64,000 nucleotides of DNA from Sarcocystis neurona (Eukaryota; Apicomplexa; Conoidasida; Eucoccidiorida; Sarcocystidae), in the NCBI GenBank assembly GCA_000727475.1, contig KL647317.1, positions 1,136,444 through 1,200,443 on the forward strand, in the 5' to 3' direction. Below, one piece after another: positions 12,101-25,064 of this stretch. The notes beneath the pieces are model-generated. The model made no database searches. It saw nothing but the letters and a program-made list of their open reading frames with translations, and had not been told where the DNA came from. The position numbers were made by a program, and so were the translations under genes. Each line of letters starts with the position of its first letter. The stretch's first letter is position 1.

Positions 12101-14995
12101 TTGCTTGTTCTTGTTATTCCGCTTCTCAGTCTGCCCGCAGTGCTCCGGCTGCTGCAGCGCAGCCCACAGTGTCGCTCGTAACAGGTCACGTAGTACCGCC
12201 CCTGCTGCGCATCTCTATTGCGGTTGCTGCTGCTGTTGCTGCAGTTTGACGCTCTCGCACGCGGCATGCGTCTCTGCTGCTCGCCGCTGGTAGCGCAGCT
12301 GAGTGGGCAGGAACTGCACCTGCTGATCTGCGGAATTCCCGAGCTGAACTTTGAAGAGCTGAAGAAATGCTGCAGGTGGGGCCTCTCTCTTTTCATCGGT
12401 GCCTGCAGCGCGAACGTGCACAACACACGCGCGTACGTGCCTCTTCCGTAGCTCTTTACACACCTAAAAAATCTGCGCACGTACAGACGGAAAGGGAGGA
12501 AGCAAAGTCAGACCGAGAGAAATATACATACACACACATACATACACGCGCACATGCATTCTTACTGTTAGCAGTGATAAACATCAGCAGGTCACCGAGA
12601 GGCGGTATCTGAAGACACACGTAAGTGGCTGAGAAGTTTTATATCAGGCTCTCTATATGACGTAGAAAGACGCCTTTGCTGGTCTCGCGCACGCATGCAA
12701 CAGGACGCCTCGAGGCAGCCGTGCAGTCCTTCCTGATGCTGTCTCTACGCATAAGTTTCAGTGTAAGCACGTGCATCTATTCATGTATGTGTGGATGTGC
12801 GTTCGTAGATACATGTACAAATATAGCTACACCCGCGTATGTATATATATATATGTATGTGTGTATGTATGTATGTACGTACGTATGTATATATCTAGTG
12901 TATGTGTATATGAATGTGTGTGTGCATATGTGTATGTATGTATGCATGTATGTATGTATGTATGAGTTTATGCTCGAACGTACGTATGTATGCATGTATG
13001 TATGTATGTGTGGGTGTTTGTATGTATGTATTTATGTATGCATGTGTCTATGTATGTATGTATCTATATATGTATGTAACGCATATATGTATCTATGTAT
13101 GTATGCGTGCAAGTGTGTGTGTGTGTGTGTCTCTCTCTGTGAACTGCATGCAAATAAGTACGTTTCTGTACATACATAGGTCTTAATGTGTGAACTATGT
13201 CCCTGTGCACCCACACGTGGGTGATATGTGTACGTGTCTCTGAAGAACTTTGGGCAGCTTGCGTAATAGTAGCTGGGTGGAAGTGGCTTGCACAGTTGCC
13301 TGTGTGTTATGTCGCTCTCTTTGCATGCGCTCTCATGCGTCGTCGCCTCCGCAGATATGAGGGATATACAGCCGGAGAGCCGTATATTGAGACCTTCTGG
13401 AAGTTGCTTTTCTCGTACGACCTCTTCCAGAAGCAGAAGTTCCTAAAATTCGTCACAGGTGCGTTGGGCGAGTCTTTGCTTGCCGACGTGTCTCCCGACT
13501 CCTCTCCCCTGCCTCGCTGGCCTGGCGCTGCTTGGCTCGCTGACGCTGCTCTCTGCCTCTACATCGGATGCACGTGTCCATGTGTGATGCCGCTGCGCAG
13601 CCCGTCACCCTACGTGCTGCTGGTGCTGTCGCTGCTGCGGCTGTTGCGCCTCTCTGTGCGGTGCGTGGTTCGCGAGACGGCTGTCGGTAGAAAGAGAGAG
13701 AGAGCGAGCGTTGCTGCTGCTTCTCTACACTGCCGCGAGTCGACTTCGTGTGCGGTATGGGGAGTGCTGCTGACCCTGGTTGCAGAGCTGCTGCTGGTGT
13801 TACCATGCCGCTTATCCTCAACAACACTGCTGCTGTCTGCAGTGGTTATCTTGCCTCTGACCACGTAAACAGGCGCATTCCTATAGGTAGTTTCTATGCG
13901 TATGAGTGTATACATGTGTGTGTACAAATATGTATGTGTCTCCATGTATGTATATATAACTGCTGCTGCCGTCTATATTGGAAAGGCTACGTTGATGTAG
14001 TGCCGCTGCTGCGGCTTTGTCGGCCGGAGCGCGCACCTGTCAGTGTCTGCGTTCTACTGCTGTCGCCGCGCTGCTGCCGTTGTTCCATTGCTGCTGGGCG
14101 CAAACTTCTCTCTCTGCTGCTGTGCGGCTCGACTGCCAGCTGCTGCCGCGGCCGGCCGGCGATGCACGAGGGACGCCTGCGGCTATAAAAATGATGCTGC
14201 TGTGTTAAAAGAAGCAAAGACTAGCTGCAGTATATTCCTGAGGAGTGCAGAAGCCCCCCGTGGTGTGAGTCATGCTGTCGGTGTTGCGTCCAGGGAGCGC
14301 TGCTGTTGCTGCAGAGCGACAGTGCTGCTGCTGGTGACGCTGCTTTCTCCTGCTGCTGCTGCTGCCCTGGCGAGGCGTCTGTTGAGCGACATGCGCGACT
14401 GACAGCGGCTGCTGTGTCGACGCCTGCTGGCGTCCATGAGGAATCTTTTTTTTGCTAATCCGATGCTGCAACGATGACTGCCATGCTCCTGCCGCGGATG
14501 CGCAAAGCCTTGCTGCTGCTGATATTCGTGTACACGTCCTGATTCGTTGCCGCTGCTGAACTGCTGCATGTCGACGCCAACTGCACACAGCCTTTGCCGC
14601 TGCTGTCGCTGCTTTGCTGTGCCGCTCTTGCTGCGGCCGATGCTGCCGCCGCCTTGTTGCTGCTTGCTTATCTGCCGCGGCTGTTGCCACATGGACATTC
14701 AGGGCCCCCTGCGTCTCTGCTGCTGCTGCTGCCGCTGTTTCTCTGCGTGATGTGCCCCTTTGTTTCTCCCGTTACGTGTGGTGGTGTGCACGCAGGCAGC
14801 GACCGCGCTCCAGCCTTTGGTCTGCAAGAAATAAATCTAATTATTCAGAAGAACGGCGTGGAACCGACAGACCGGCTGCCCACAGCCTACACGTGCTTTA
14901 ACGTGCTCTTGCTGCCTCAGTATTGTTCCGCAGAAAAACTTCGTTTACTGCTAGGACGTGCTATTGAGGAAAGTGAAGGATTCGGCTTGCAGTAG
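20..14995 (+). CDS. HECT-type E3 ubiquitin-protein ligase, 3' part (gene starts left of the window)
   Basis: Ubiquitin ligase that accepts ubiquitin from an E2 on a cysteine and passes it to a substrate. Proposed exons: 20-126 (tentative), 1985-2128, 3350-3439, 4560-5030, 5901-5950, 7079-7148, 8770-8940, 12245-12375, 13355-13458, 14796-14995; all junctions are AG/GT with matching phase. From 1985 they encode 476 residues covering the HECT domain. Landmarks in order: [20 protein letters not shown] (exon at 3350), [15 protein letters not shown] (4560), [21 protein letters not shown] across the 5030/5901 junction, [18 protein letters not shown] (8770), [19 protein letters not shown] with FVTG (13355), and [14 protein letters not shown] in the last exon. 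The catalytic Cys lies 32 residues from the C terminus and a Phe is fourth from the end (FGLQ), both as in active HECT enzymes. The substrate-binding N terminus is outside the window, so the subfamily is not assigned. Exon 20-126 rests only on splice sites and phase. Confidence 0.93.
127..1984 (+). other. HECT gene intron 1, microsatellite-filled
   Basis: Bases 180-360 and 710-1140 are TATA/TACATA/TATG microsatellite. Bases 1225-1800 are a degenerate GTGTGTCTCTCTG/CTGTGTGTCTCT repeat whose open frames encode only Cys/Val/Ser strings. Between 440 and 700 there is more complex sequence with open frames but no recognised motif. The next exon begins after the ctgctgcag acceptor at 1984. Confidence 0.5.
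1225..1800 (+). repeat. GTGTGTCTCTCTG-type degenerate simple repeat
   Basis: Nearly 600 bases of imperfect units such as TGTGTGTCTCTCTGGC on the plus strand, within a HECT-gene intron. Units vary in length, so it is a decayed simple repeat and not a coding tandem array. Confidence 0.8.
2155..2585 (+). repeat. TACATA/CGTATA microsatellite block
   Basis: Tetra- and hexanucleotide variations of ACATAC and TATATG fill most of the intron between the exons ending at 2128 and starting at 3350. A second TATA run lies at 3108-3140. Confidence 0.8.
3830..4055 (+). repeat. ACATACATAC microsatellite
   Basis: Long, slightly impure (ACAT)n tract in the HECT intron between exons ending at 3439 and starting at 4560. 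Apparent Tyr/Met/Cys or His/Thr reading frames here are artefacts of the repeat. Confidence 0.85.
4650..4935 (+). other. Low-complexity insertion inside the HECT N-lobe
   Basis: About 95 residues rich in Gln, Lys, Glu and Arg interrupt the HECT domain between YWFAPWP and [20 protein letters not shown]. In most HECT proteins these two motifs are separated by only a short loop. On the sense strand the insertion is built from CAG, AAG and GAG codons, as in the homopolymeric tracts known from Eimeria proteins. It is read in phase with both flanking conserved blocks in one exon, so it is coding rather than an unspliced intron. Confidence 0.8.
5031..8769 (+). other. HECT gene introns and two tiny exons, 5031-8769
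   Basis: Only two short exons lie here: 5901-5950, encoding [16 protein letters not shown], and 7079-7148, encoding [20 protein letters not shown] and the residues after it. They join in phase 2 and rebuild the HECT motif LEDL..D. The rest is intron: TATA/TATG microsatellite (5080-5530, 5670-5800, 6300-6450, 7200-7360, 7490-7720, 7870-8680) and a CTG-rich stretch at 6780-7070 that runs into the acceptor. A segment at 6145-6260 looks exon-like but would break the HECT motif. Confidence 0.7.
8941..12244 (+). other. Large HECT gene intron (3.3 kb), pyrimidine-rich
   Basis: Runs from the GTAGGT donor after KEQ to the gctgctgttgctgcag acceptor. 9060-9290 is C/T-rich, 9310-9665 is ATAC/GTAT microsatellite, and 10470-12240 is T/C-rich with many CTG and TTC runs. 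At 11730-11930 there are repeated blocks of ctgctgctg separated by CAACCCTG-like spacers. No conserved protein motif was seen on either strand. Confidence 0.65.
9310..9665 (+). repeat. ATACGTATATAC/ACATAC microsatellite
   Basis: About 350 bases of alternating ATAC, GTAT and CATA units in a HECT intron. Both strands are open in several frames only because the repeat lacks stop codons. Confidence 0.85.
12770..13110 (+). repeat. GTATGTATG microsatellite
   Basis: Impure (GTAT)n/(ATGT)n tract of roughly 340 bases in the HECT intron between exons ending at 12375 and starting at 13355. Confidence 0.85.
14894..14896 (+). other. Catalytic cysteine codon of the HECT ligase
   Basis: TGC in the motif [18 protein letters not shown] enzymes form the ubiquitin thioester on the Cys of a T-C-F motif about 30 residues before the C terminus; here 32 residues follow. 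The residue is intact, so the enzyme should be catalytically competent (inference). Confidence 0.92.
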
Positions 14996-17900
14996 AGCTG
15001 AAGCCTCTAAGTCTGCAAAGCCAAGCCTCACGCACGTGGTGATGTAATTCCGCACGCGTCTGTGCCTACGGAACAAGGCAAGGACAAGGCCTAGTGTATA
15101 TTTGCGCATGTGTATCGATACACGTGTAGGTTGTACGCACGTTTTGCTTGTGCAAGGATCCTGTTAGTGGAAGAAGAACTTCCACCCGATGCTCCCATGC
15201 AGCACACGTAGACGTATACGTCTACGTATTCACGTGCGTATTTATACATCGAGAAAATTGTGTGCTCGACCTGTACCCCCTGCAATCGCCGTTTGTAATG
15301 GGCGTCTGCACATCTTGCCTCTACGTAGAGGGGCAAGATATATATATATATATATATATGATATGCGTATGCATGTGTGTGATGATGAATGACATAGTAT
15401 ACATATATATATATATATATGTATACATATACCGCAGATGTTTGCAGGCCTCTTGTATGTGTGTTTGGACCCACTCGTGAGCATGTGCTCGGTTTCACTG
15501 GGGATGAGACCGTACTCGGTATTGACTATAAAGGCATATCGGTGACACGTTTGCGTATATCCGTATATATAGATATACATTATACATATTTGTATATATG
15601 TGTATATGTATATGGGGACGTGTGTATAGAAAGGTGCTGTGTGGATATGGATATGTCTGTACGTGTGCACGTATGTGTTATAGGTGTATGTACATATGCA
15701 GGCGTCTGTGTGTACGTGAAGCGTTGTGGCTAGTATGTAGTGTACAGAGATCTACGCGGTTGATGCGTCTGCGGCTCGGGCTTCCGTAGAGGAGCGACCG
15801 TGATCCCTGTGCTTCTACGTGTATACGTAGGAGAGGCCGGGAACGCGAACAGCAGTGGTTTCTTGGTTGACCTCCATGCGTACACATATAGCAAGCAAGT
15901 GCAGGGACAATTTAAGCGCAAACATAGGTGTGTAGTGTATTCGTGCATGCTATGCAAGTAGAACACAGAGAACACAATTTTAGATCTGACGCTGTACATA
16001 TATATATATATATGTACACGTGTAAAGTGGGAGAGAGGGAGAGGGTGAGAGTGGGAGGGAGATAGTGAGAAAGGCGCCGTGCTCGAGGGGAGCTCGTCGA
16101 GAGCTGTACCGAGATTTGCGAGAATAGCAGCGTCTGCGTGTCAAGTCTTAGTCCAACGCCTGCGGAACGAGGTTCTGCACACTGCCGTCTGGAACGGCTG
16201 TTTGTCGTAGTAGCCCATTCTGAGTGGGAATGTGTGGGTGTATCTGCACAGCTCTACGTGGACTTGCTGATTTACTCCAGTCATTTCGGGCACTTCCGCA
16301 CCTGTGTAGGAGCGCCCCATATACACAAGCGTGTGCATCTCTGCGTTTCCCGTGTGTGAGTTTATGTCTGTGGTGGTTCTCTATTATTGACTTTCACCAA
16401 GCCGCGTAAATGCCGGTATGTCGAGCGCCTATGCAGCCGTCAGGTGGATACACGCTTCTCTTTCTTGTTGCACACGGTGACTGCTTCAACAGAAGCAGAA
16501 GAGTCGAATTTAGTAACAATCTACGTGGCTGCAGCAGCGGCTGCGGGTGCTGAACCCCTGTGTGTGAGCGTTGGCTTGCTCAGCCTCAGACGGACGGGGT
16601 CCGTACGAACGGGGTTCACGATATTTCTTCGTCAGCGTCCTGCATAGCTGATTCGAGTCTGTTCAGTTTCTGTTCATTCCAGGACGCGAAATGTGAGCAG
16701 CATCAAATGAACTGGCAGAAGTTTCAGCTGTCTCTCACTCTAGATTCATGGAGAGAGGGACAGAGACAGAGACACGCCTCTACAGCCAGCAAGCGTGTGC
16801 ACAAAGGACTCTAAAGACATACAAATCTTGCATACGTGTGTGAATACCTGCAGAGAGAGGGGAACGAGGAAAGAAGCACATCTTGCGACGGAGGCTGATA
16901 AGGGAGGCTATATTTCATATACCCACAGAAAGTGCTGCACTCGGCTAAAGAGAAAGGTCGCCTGGCCTGATAATATCACTGATAATATCGGTGTGGCGGA
17001 GCCTCGAGCAGCAGCATAGCAGGCACGAAGCAGACTGTTTTCCGAGTCTGTTGCAATCGCCGCTGTCGCATGTCACAACTCTGTGGTAGGTGCTGCAGTT
17101 CGTTTGTCAGATTTTGGTGCGCATGAGAGTTCGACTGGCGTAGCTGGGGAATGCCGCGGAATAGTTGCATGCATTGCTGGTCAGGTCGCAGTGGCGTGCG
17201 CCGCCAATTCAAAGAGATGTACGGCCTGCGTAGCACCTGACGTGGACGGTATGTGGTTATCAAGTTTGCTGCAGGGGCTCTGCTCTTGCCCCATTGCTGC
17301 TGCGAATGAACAATACTGCTGCTGTTCATGTCTCAGCAATATCTGCTGCTGGTAGCACCGTCGGACCGGCCGCCACGACTCCTACAACTTGTGCTGCTGC
17401 CGACTAGGCAAGCGCTTTATTGACGCCAAGGGGGGGCGGCCGTTCGGCTACAGCGGTTTGCGTGTCAGGTTATTACAGGGACGCATGTGCAGCTGCAGTG
17501 TGCCAAGCCACTGGCAACAGAACGCGAGTGTAGATTGCTGGACTTGAAGCGAAATTGTAAACAACTAGATGAGTACCAAGCGAAAAGGCGCACGCCGTGC
17601 AATTGCGTACTGCGCGTAACAATAGCGGAGACAGTTGCGCTCCCAAGACAGGCTACTGAGTCTCTGATGAACTTCTGTCGTTTGCGCGCGCCCGTCTACC
17701 ACACAACCGCGCTCGACGCGCATGCATACGCCGTCTGTGCAGTTGAAAAGAACGAGAATCCCCCCGCAATCCACAGGGGGCACGGGCACGGTCCTGCAAG
17801 CGTTGCTCATACGACTCAGCTAAAGTGCATCACACCTGCGCTGTGAGCAGCGTAGGATTGTGCGTCAACACAGCCACTCGTACGTACATACGCACGTACA

Positions 17901-18306
17901 AAACCGAGTCGACCAGTCTCTCCTAAGATACACATACATAAATAAAAATATACATATAGATATATATATACATATATATAACGAGGCGCGAGTACACATC
18001 CGTACACTTGAGGACTCTGTTTACGTTAGGGTGGATGCAGAAACCGGAAGGTCTGGGGAAGGTGCGGTTTGAAAAAAGTAGCTCGGACACGCTCTCACTC
18101 ACAACGGGAGCAAAAGCTACAGCAACACGGCGGCGTTATCTGCAGCAACACCACAGGAGCAGGAGTAGGCAGACGTGGAGCACCGCAAACCTTCTACGAG
18201 GAGCAGCTGCACCAGAAGTACGAGGGGTACTTGCAGCTCATAGACTCCTAGTGGCAGTAGCAGAACCCAACGACGCCGCAGTGTGTCCCGCTGCTCCGGC
18301 TGCTGC
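14996..18306. other. Intergenic region between convergent HECT and VPS52 genes
   Basis: Shared 3' flank of two genes that point at each other. Microsatellite lies at 15230-15700 and 15980-16010. From 16130 to 18260 the composition is balanced and several short plus-strand frames look exon-like: 16190-16310; 16400-16640; a block after a good acceptor at 16681; and 18190-18251, ending TFYEEQLHQKYEGYLQLIDS then stop. None matches a family I recognise. Confidence 0.5.
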
Positions 18307-21300
18307 TTAAGAAAGGTTCCTTGAGATCGCACGTATTTCAGAAAGGATAGAATTTACAGGGACGATGTGTTTTGTCCACGCTGGCACCGTCTTCGCTGAC
18401 GCATACGCTGCTGCAATTGCCTGTTCAAGTCTCGCATGCAGCAGTAGTAGCTGCGTCATGCTCTGCAGCAGACAGGTACACAAGGCGCCGTAACGCCAAA
18501 CCCACACCGTCAACTTCACACAGGTGAAGGACAGCGGCGCGTGCCTACATCTATTCTCGTACGTGTACGTACACGTACTTGGGTGCACACCCGCGGACTG
18601 TACTATGACGCCCTTTACAACGGTGTATATACATACATGTAGAGAGTGAGACAGAGAGAGATCGAGACACACATACGATAGAGATACGTACACAGGTTTC
18701 CAAATACATCCCTGCAGAGAGAGGAGCGCATAACTGTAAATATCTGCGTATTTGTGCACGTGTACAGAGACACACAGACAGATAAACTGGCGACATTACC
18801 TATAGAAGAAATAGGGTATACTCCTAGCAATGCGGCTGCGTCGTCATAACTACGACCGCACACACAAACGCTAACTTCTTAATTCGTCTAGCCATTGTCG
18901 AAAGCAGCTGCATCCCCTAGCGTGTGCTGTCGCTCTGGGGACGCATACACCACAGCAACGCATCTTCGCGTAGCGGTCCATGCGTGGAGCTTTACACATG
19001 TACATACATATGTATATACATATATAGACATACATATATAGAGAGAGATAGATAGAGAGACGGACACATGAGGCACTGCCATTTTAGCCGCAGTGTACCT
19101 ATAGATATGACCTTTTCTGTGTAGACACGTACAATCGTATACACAAACATATATATACGTATATATAGCTATGAGTTACCTGTTTGAGTATTTCAACGCT
19201 ATTGGGGAAGGTGGAGAAGACCGCGACGGACTCGGCCTGCGTCGCTGACAGTCGCTGCTTCCACTCGGCGGTGAACTCCGTTGCCTGCGCAGAGCAGCGC
19301 AGCAGACACATGCTCCTGCATGCGCGAACGCGAGACCAGCCACAAGACTCTACATACGTAGTCAACGTGTGTGTGTGTGTGTGTGTGCGTTTCTATCTGT
19401 CGCTCGGCCCTCCTTACCCAGTTTGTGTGTATGCGCACCTTGGGCGGGCGCGGGCTGCAAATATTCCTACACATGTAGACAACACGCAGACGCGTCTCCA
19501 ACCTCTTTTACGAATACTTTCAATAGCTCCTCAGTACAGCAACACGAGCCTCACGAAAACGTATACCCATATCTTCCTTCGTGTGCAGACGTGTGTGTAG
19601 ACACAACGTAGAGTGTAGATATCCTTACACATATATATGCACCATGCACATAGACGTAGTGAACTCCGCAGGTACGTATACGAAGATGCGAGACAGGACC
19701 TCTCCTCCTCCTACGAGTTGTGCGAAGGACGCGTCCCGATCTCGCAAGAGTTTAAGGAAGTTTGCGTGGAATGTGGCACAGCAGCAATGAGTAAAGCTAC
19801 GAGTAGCACCTGTACGTCCCGTTCCCCCTCCCCCCCCCCCAAGAAGCAGCAGCAGGAGAGAGCGTTGTGTGGCACTTACAGCTGCTTCGAGCTCCGCAAG
19901 CACAGACGGAGGGAGGGGCGCAGCTACAGCAAGCTGCGGGAGGGACGTGCTACTGCTGGCCTCCGTCGCGTGAAGCTGCTGCTTGTTGGCCAGTTCGACG
20001 GTGGCAACAGCAGCGATGAGTCGGCCAAAGTGCCGCTGCTGCTGTTCGTCGACGTAGACCGAGATTTGCTCGTACAGATGCTTCTCCACCCTGAAGCAGG
20101 AAAGTGGCACGACAACAGCAGCCCGAGCAGCAAGGACTTCTCCACTGCCTGCTCGCGAAGGCGACGACGGCACGGGCACACAGCCCGCGGTCGATCAAGC
20201 AAATGCATACGACGGCCTCATGGAGCAAGCAGACGGAGGAAAATGCAACTGACGATAGAAAGCAAACGAACAAGCAGACTACCGAGAAAGGGAATCGAAA
20301 GGAAAACGGACACAGCGCTGGTCTACTGGCCGGCAACACATCTCCCGTACACACACACCATCAAACAGTTACGAGCCGACGACAAATAGGTGTCCGCACA
20401 CCTACACAGATATATACATATACATATAGAGAGAGAGACGTATGTAAATGTAGATACTTAACCCTGGATTGCATTTCCACACACACTTGCACGCGACCAC
20501 TACGTGGAACATTTTATGGAGACGGGTCGCTCACACGTATAAGATAGGTATATGTATGTTTATGTACGTGTAGATGGGCTGCCGCATGTGATTCAGCAGT
20601 ACAGCCGGAATCTAGACATGTTTCATCCCTTCTCAGACAAGCACGCATTCACGCAGAAGGAGAATTTGTTGACAACAAAAGGCCAGCGCAGAGACGGAAG
20701 TGAGATGGACCACCCACAGCAACACTGGGCCTACAGTCTCACGCAGATATATGCAGCCTTCAACACGTACGTATACACCCGTACACGTATATGTGTACTC
20801 TCAAATCTCTGTATACGCAGGAGCATCCGCCTAGACATAATAGCCACCTATTTATACATATACGTAGACAGGTATATGCAGCCTCACGCACCTATACATA
20901 TATATATTATATAATGTAACACATATTTATATATATACACACAAAACTGTGTATATGGATAAGAATATGCGTATACGTATATCCACGTATTTATAATTAC
21001 ACGCAGACACGTGTATGCAGCTTTGCGCGCACATGGATGTATAGATATATAATATAATATGTACACATAGACATATATATATACATAGGTGTATAGAGCG
21101 GGATCTGTGGATATAGACGGGTAGACGCGTACATCTATATTCACACATTTACGCTGACACACAGATGGGTGTATCCAGACGGACAGTGAGCCGAGGCGAC
21201 TTCACGTAGCGACGCAGAGGAATGTGTTCCCCTGCATTGGCGTTGTGCAGCTGCATGCACCTACAACGACGAGGAGGCCACAGGCTCGCAGAAAATTTTC

Positions 21301-23632
21301 TTTTCTTGCTTTTCCTCGAAGCACGAGCACATCCGTCTATACAGACGCGTTCAGAAGCACGCCTACATGAGAAAGTCTATTTGCTGCCGCTACCACATAT
21401 ACACACATATACGTCTACGTGTGTACACATGTGAGTCTGTTGGCCTGCATGTGCTGCGCTGGTCTAGCACGCTTCTTTCGGTACGAAGGAGAATACGCTG
21501 CCAATTTCTCGACCTGGCGACTTTCTTTATCTTCCTCACTCAAACAGGACTGTAGATATACACGTCTACATAGATAAAAATAAATGTATAGATGTAACTC
21601 GCTAATTCATATACTGACGTGCCCACGCCGCAGCACTGGGCAGGTACAAAGCTGCCGCTGCACACATGCCTTGTACCCACACAAAATATCAACCCGCTGT
21701 TTTTCGCTCTATGCGGACAAACCCAACCGTACATATGTATGAAGATACGTACAGGGAGTGTGCGACGTATGCATACGTATATGTATATATATGTGGACTA
21801 CCTACCTAGATGTAAATCAACGTATGTATATATGTACATATATGTATTTACACGTGTCTATGAAGTGGAATGAGATATAAAATGTAGCCACATACAACGA
21901 GGAAAACGCGCAGAGAATTTCGTGCAGCCGCACACGTTGGCAGGCACGTTGATGCAGATACGTCGCAGATGTATATGTACGCATATATATAGCCGTATAT
22001 CTAATAGAGAGAGACACACACAAACGCATATACGTATGTGTGAAGGAAGGAGTGAAAGAGAAAAGCTTACGCGGCACAAACTTCCGGCAGCACGTTGCGC
22101 TGGTGGAAGACGTGCAGCAGCAGATCGTAGTTATTTACTAAAAAAATCGCCCGTTCTCGCCGACTGGGGAACAACTCTGCCATCCGCTGCATGCACACAC
22201 ACACACACACATACACACCATTTGGTCGCGAGCAGATATGTACGTGGAAGGTATTTACCTACACGTATACATACAAGCACGCGTACGCTCTCTCTCTCTT
22301 TATATATATATATATAACTATATATACATATATATACATCTATATATACAAATATATATATGTGTACACATCTAAAGAGAAAGAGAGAGCCGAAGCGACA
22401 ACGACGAGGACGTATGAGAACATACGCACATGTAGATAGAGAGGGATACGAGCGTAGTGCACATTATACAAATGTACGTGTACATATATGTATATATATA
22501 TATGTATACACCGAGGGACTGACAGAGAGAAGTGAAGGGAACATGAGAAAGAGACAGCTTTAACAAAAAAAAGTGGAGACGTCTGAAGAGATGCATATAC
22601 ACGCAGACTTCGCTCACAGGGAGCGCAGGGCGCGGAGGAAGGCGCAGCTGAGACTCAACGCATTGCAGCTGCAAAGTACACACCACGATTTCACCGCTGT
22701 AGGGCCCACACCGCCCCGTCTCTGTGTTATATAAGCGAAATGCAAAGCATTTGCCTCTTCCTTGTCAGGCCCCTATCTCCCCCTCTCTGTAGCGTATCAG
22801 CAAAACGCCGAGGATGCTTCCGGCTAATATACAAGAACGTAGATAGAGGACTAGACGGATAGCCCGCTGATCCTATATGCCCACAAATACACATACACGC
22901 GTACATATGTATGGACAGGGACGTATTTGTATATGTATATATGTAGTGCCTATATTATATATATGTGTATATACATTCAAATATGTTATAGAGGTATATT
23001 ATGTACTGGCACGTCTGTGTGGACAGAGACACACCTCGGTAGACAGACGTCTATGTGTGTTTGTGAGCGGGTCCTTGCTGGCTTGGCTCGGCAGACGCAG
23101 CGCATAGGCAGCTGACGAAGAAATACGAAAGTCGCTTCAGCAATTTTAGCGGCTGTGCCAGGAGTGGCACCTACAAAGAAGAAATGTTTTGTCTCTACAA
23201 GGCTACTGCCTTGTAGACGCTGCAGCGTCTACTGCAGCGGCGCCTGGGCTTCGATATAATATTCTCTGCTGGACGAGACGCCCGTTTTCCCACGCTCGCA
23301 TACACTCATAAAGATGCCCGTCTCTACGTATGTGGCAGCCACCGACGTGCCGCTGTAAAAACGTGCGTCTGATGCGTCCTTCGCCGGCGTCAAAGAAAGA
23401 TAGACACAGGCATACACGCGTATATGTATCCGGTGATAGGACAGGCGGGGATGCAGAAGCCAAGACAGGAAGTGAAGAAGAGAGAGAAACAGAAACAGCA
23501 GCAACACATACACAGGCCACTGCACACCTGTTGGTAATATACCCAAGCCATTGCAGGCCGTTCGTGTTGGCCTACATACTACACACGTACACACAAGTCG
23601 GTATGTGCGTGTCTATCCGGAATATATGTGCA

Positions 23633-23663
<31 letters not shown>

Positions 23664-25033
23664 ACGCAAGTGTCAGTGCTTGCGAATCTCTCCGTTATAT
23701 ATATATATATATATATACTATATATGTATATANNNNNNNNNNNNNNNNNNNNNNNNNNNNNNNNNNNNNNNNNNNNNNNNNNNNNNNNNNNNNNNNNNNN
23801 NNNNNNNNNNNNNNNNNNNNNNNNNNNNNNNNNNNNNNNNNNNNNNNNNNNNNNNNNNNNNNNNNNNNNNNNNNNNNNNNNNNNNNNNNNNNNNNNNNNN
23901 NNNNNNNNNNNNNNNNNNNNNNNNNNNNNNNNNNNNNNNNNNNNNNNNNNNNNNNNNNNNNNNNNNNNNNNNNNNNNNNNNNNNNNNNNNNNNNNNNNNN
24001 NNNNNNNNNNNNNNNNNNNNNNNNNNNNNNNNNNNNNNNNNNNNNNNNNNNNNNNNNNNNNNNNNNNNNNNNNNNNNNNNNNNNNNNNNNNNNNNNNNNN
24101 NNNNNNNNNNNNNNNNNNNNNNNNNNNNNNNNNNNNNNNNNNNNNNNNNNNNNNNNNNNNNNNNNNNNNNNNNNNNNNNNNNNNNNNNNNNNNNNNNNNN
24201 NNNNNNNNNNNNNNNNNNNNNNNNNNNNNNNNNNNNNNNNNNNNNNNNNNNNNNNNNNNNNNNNNNNNNNNNNNNNNNNNNNNNNNNNNNNNNNNNNNNN
24301 NNNNNNNNNNNNNNNNNNNNNNNNNNNNNNNNNNNNNNNNNNNNNNNTATATATATATATATATATGTATGTGTACGCAAGTGTCAGTGCTTGCGAATCT
24401 CTCCGTTATATATATATATATATATATATACATATGTATATACTGATATACACAAACATATAAATGTATATATATATGTACATACACATGAGTGTTGGTG
24501 TGTCTATCCATATATATATGCATATATTTAGAGAGCGAGAGATTGTTATATACGCACATCTCTCTCTATTTAGGTGTAATAGTGTGTACAAGGGTGTATG
24601 CGGTGTATCTGTTCGAGTTTAATATTCACACACGTATACAGAGAAACACGACTCTCGCTGCGGTAAAAGAGCAGGCGCACCTACCACTGTGCAGCAAAAG
24701 TACACCTGCGCACACACGCGCACGTCTACATATAAATATGAAAAGAGCAACTGAGAAGAAAAAGAAAGAGAAAGACATATATATATATCGCTAGGGGCCA
24801 TATATTATATATCCTTCTCCAAGTCAATTTACAGTTTCTGCATGAAGAGGTACTGTCGTACAAGGTTTCACACCAGCATCTCTCCCCGTCTACCACTCAA
24901 ACTCTCCACACACATATGAATATATATACATACAAGGGATAGCTCTCACACTTTTCCTCTCTCTCTGTATATATATGAGAGCTCTCACACTATCCCCACA
25001 TACGTATACGTGTATATAGTAGCTCTCAAACTA

Positions 25034-25064
<31 letters not shown>

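Noticed and set aside
19664..19805. Minus-strand block reading FHANFLKLLRDRDASFAQLV in VPS52 intron 11
   Set aside because: Exon 11 ends in phase 0 at 19880 and exon 12 starts in phase 0 at 19284, so they join directly and keep the VPS52 alignment. The block has no acceptor in a compatible phase.
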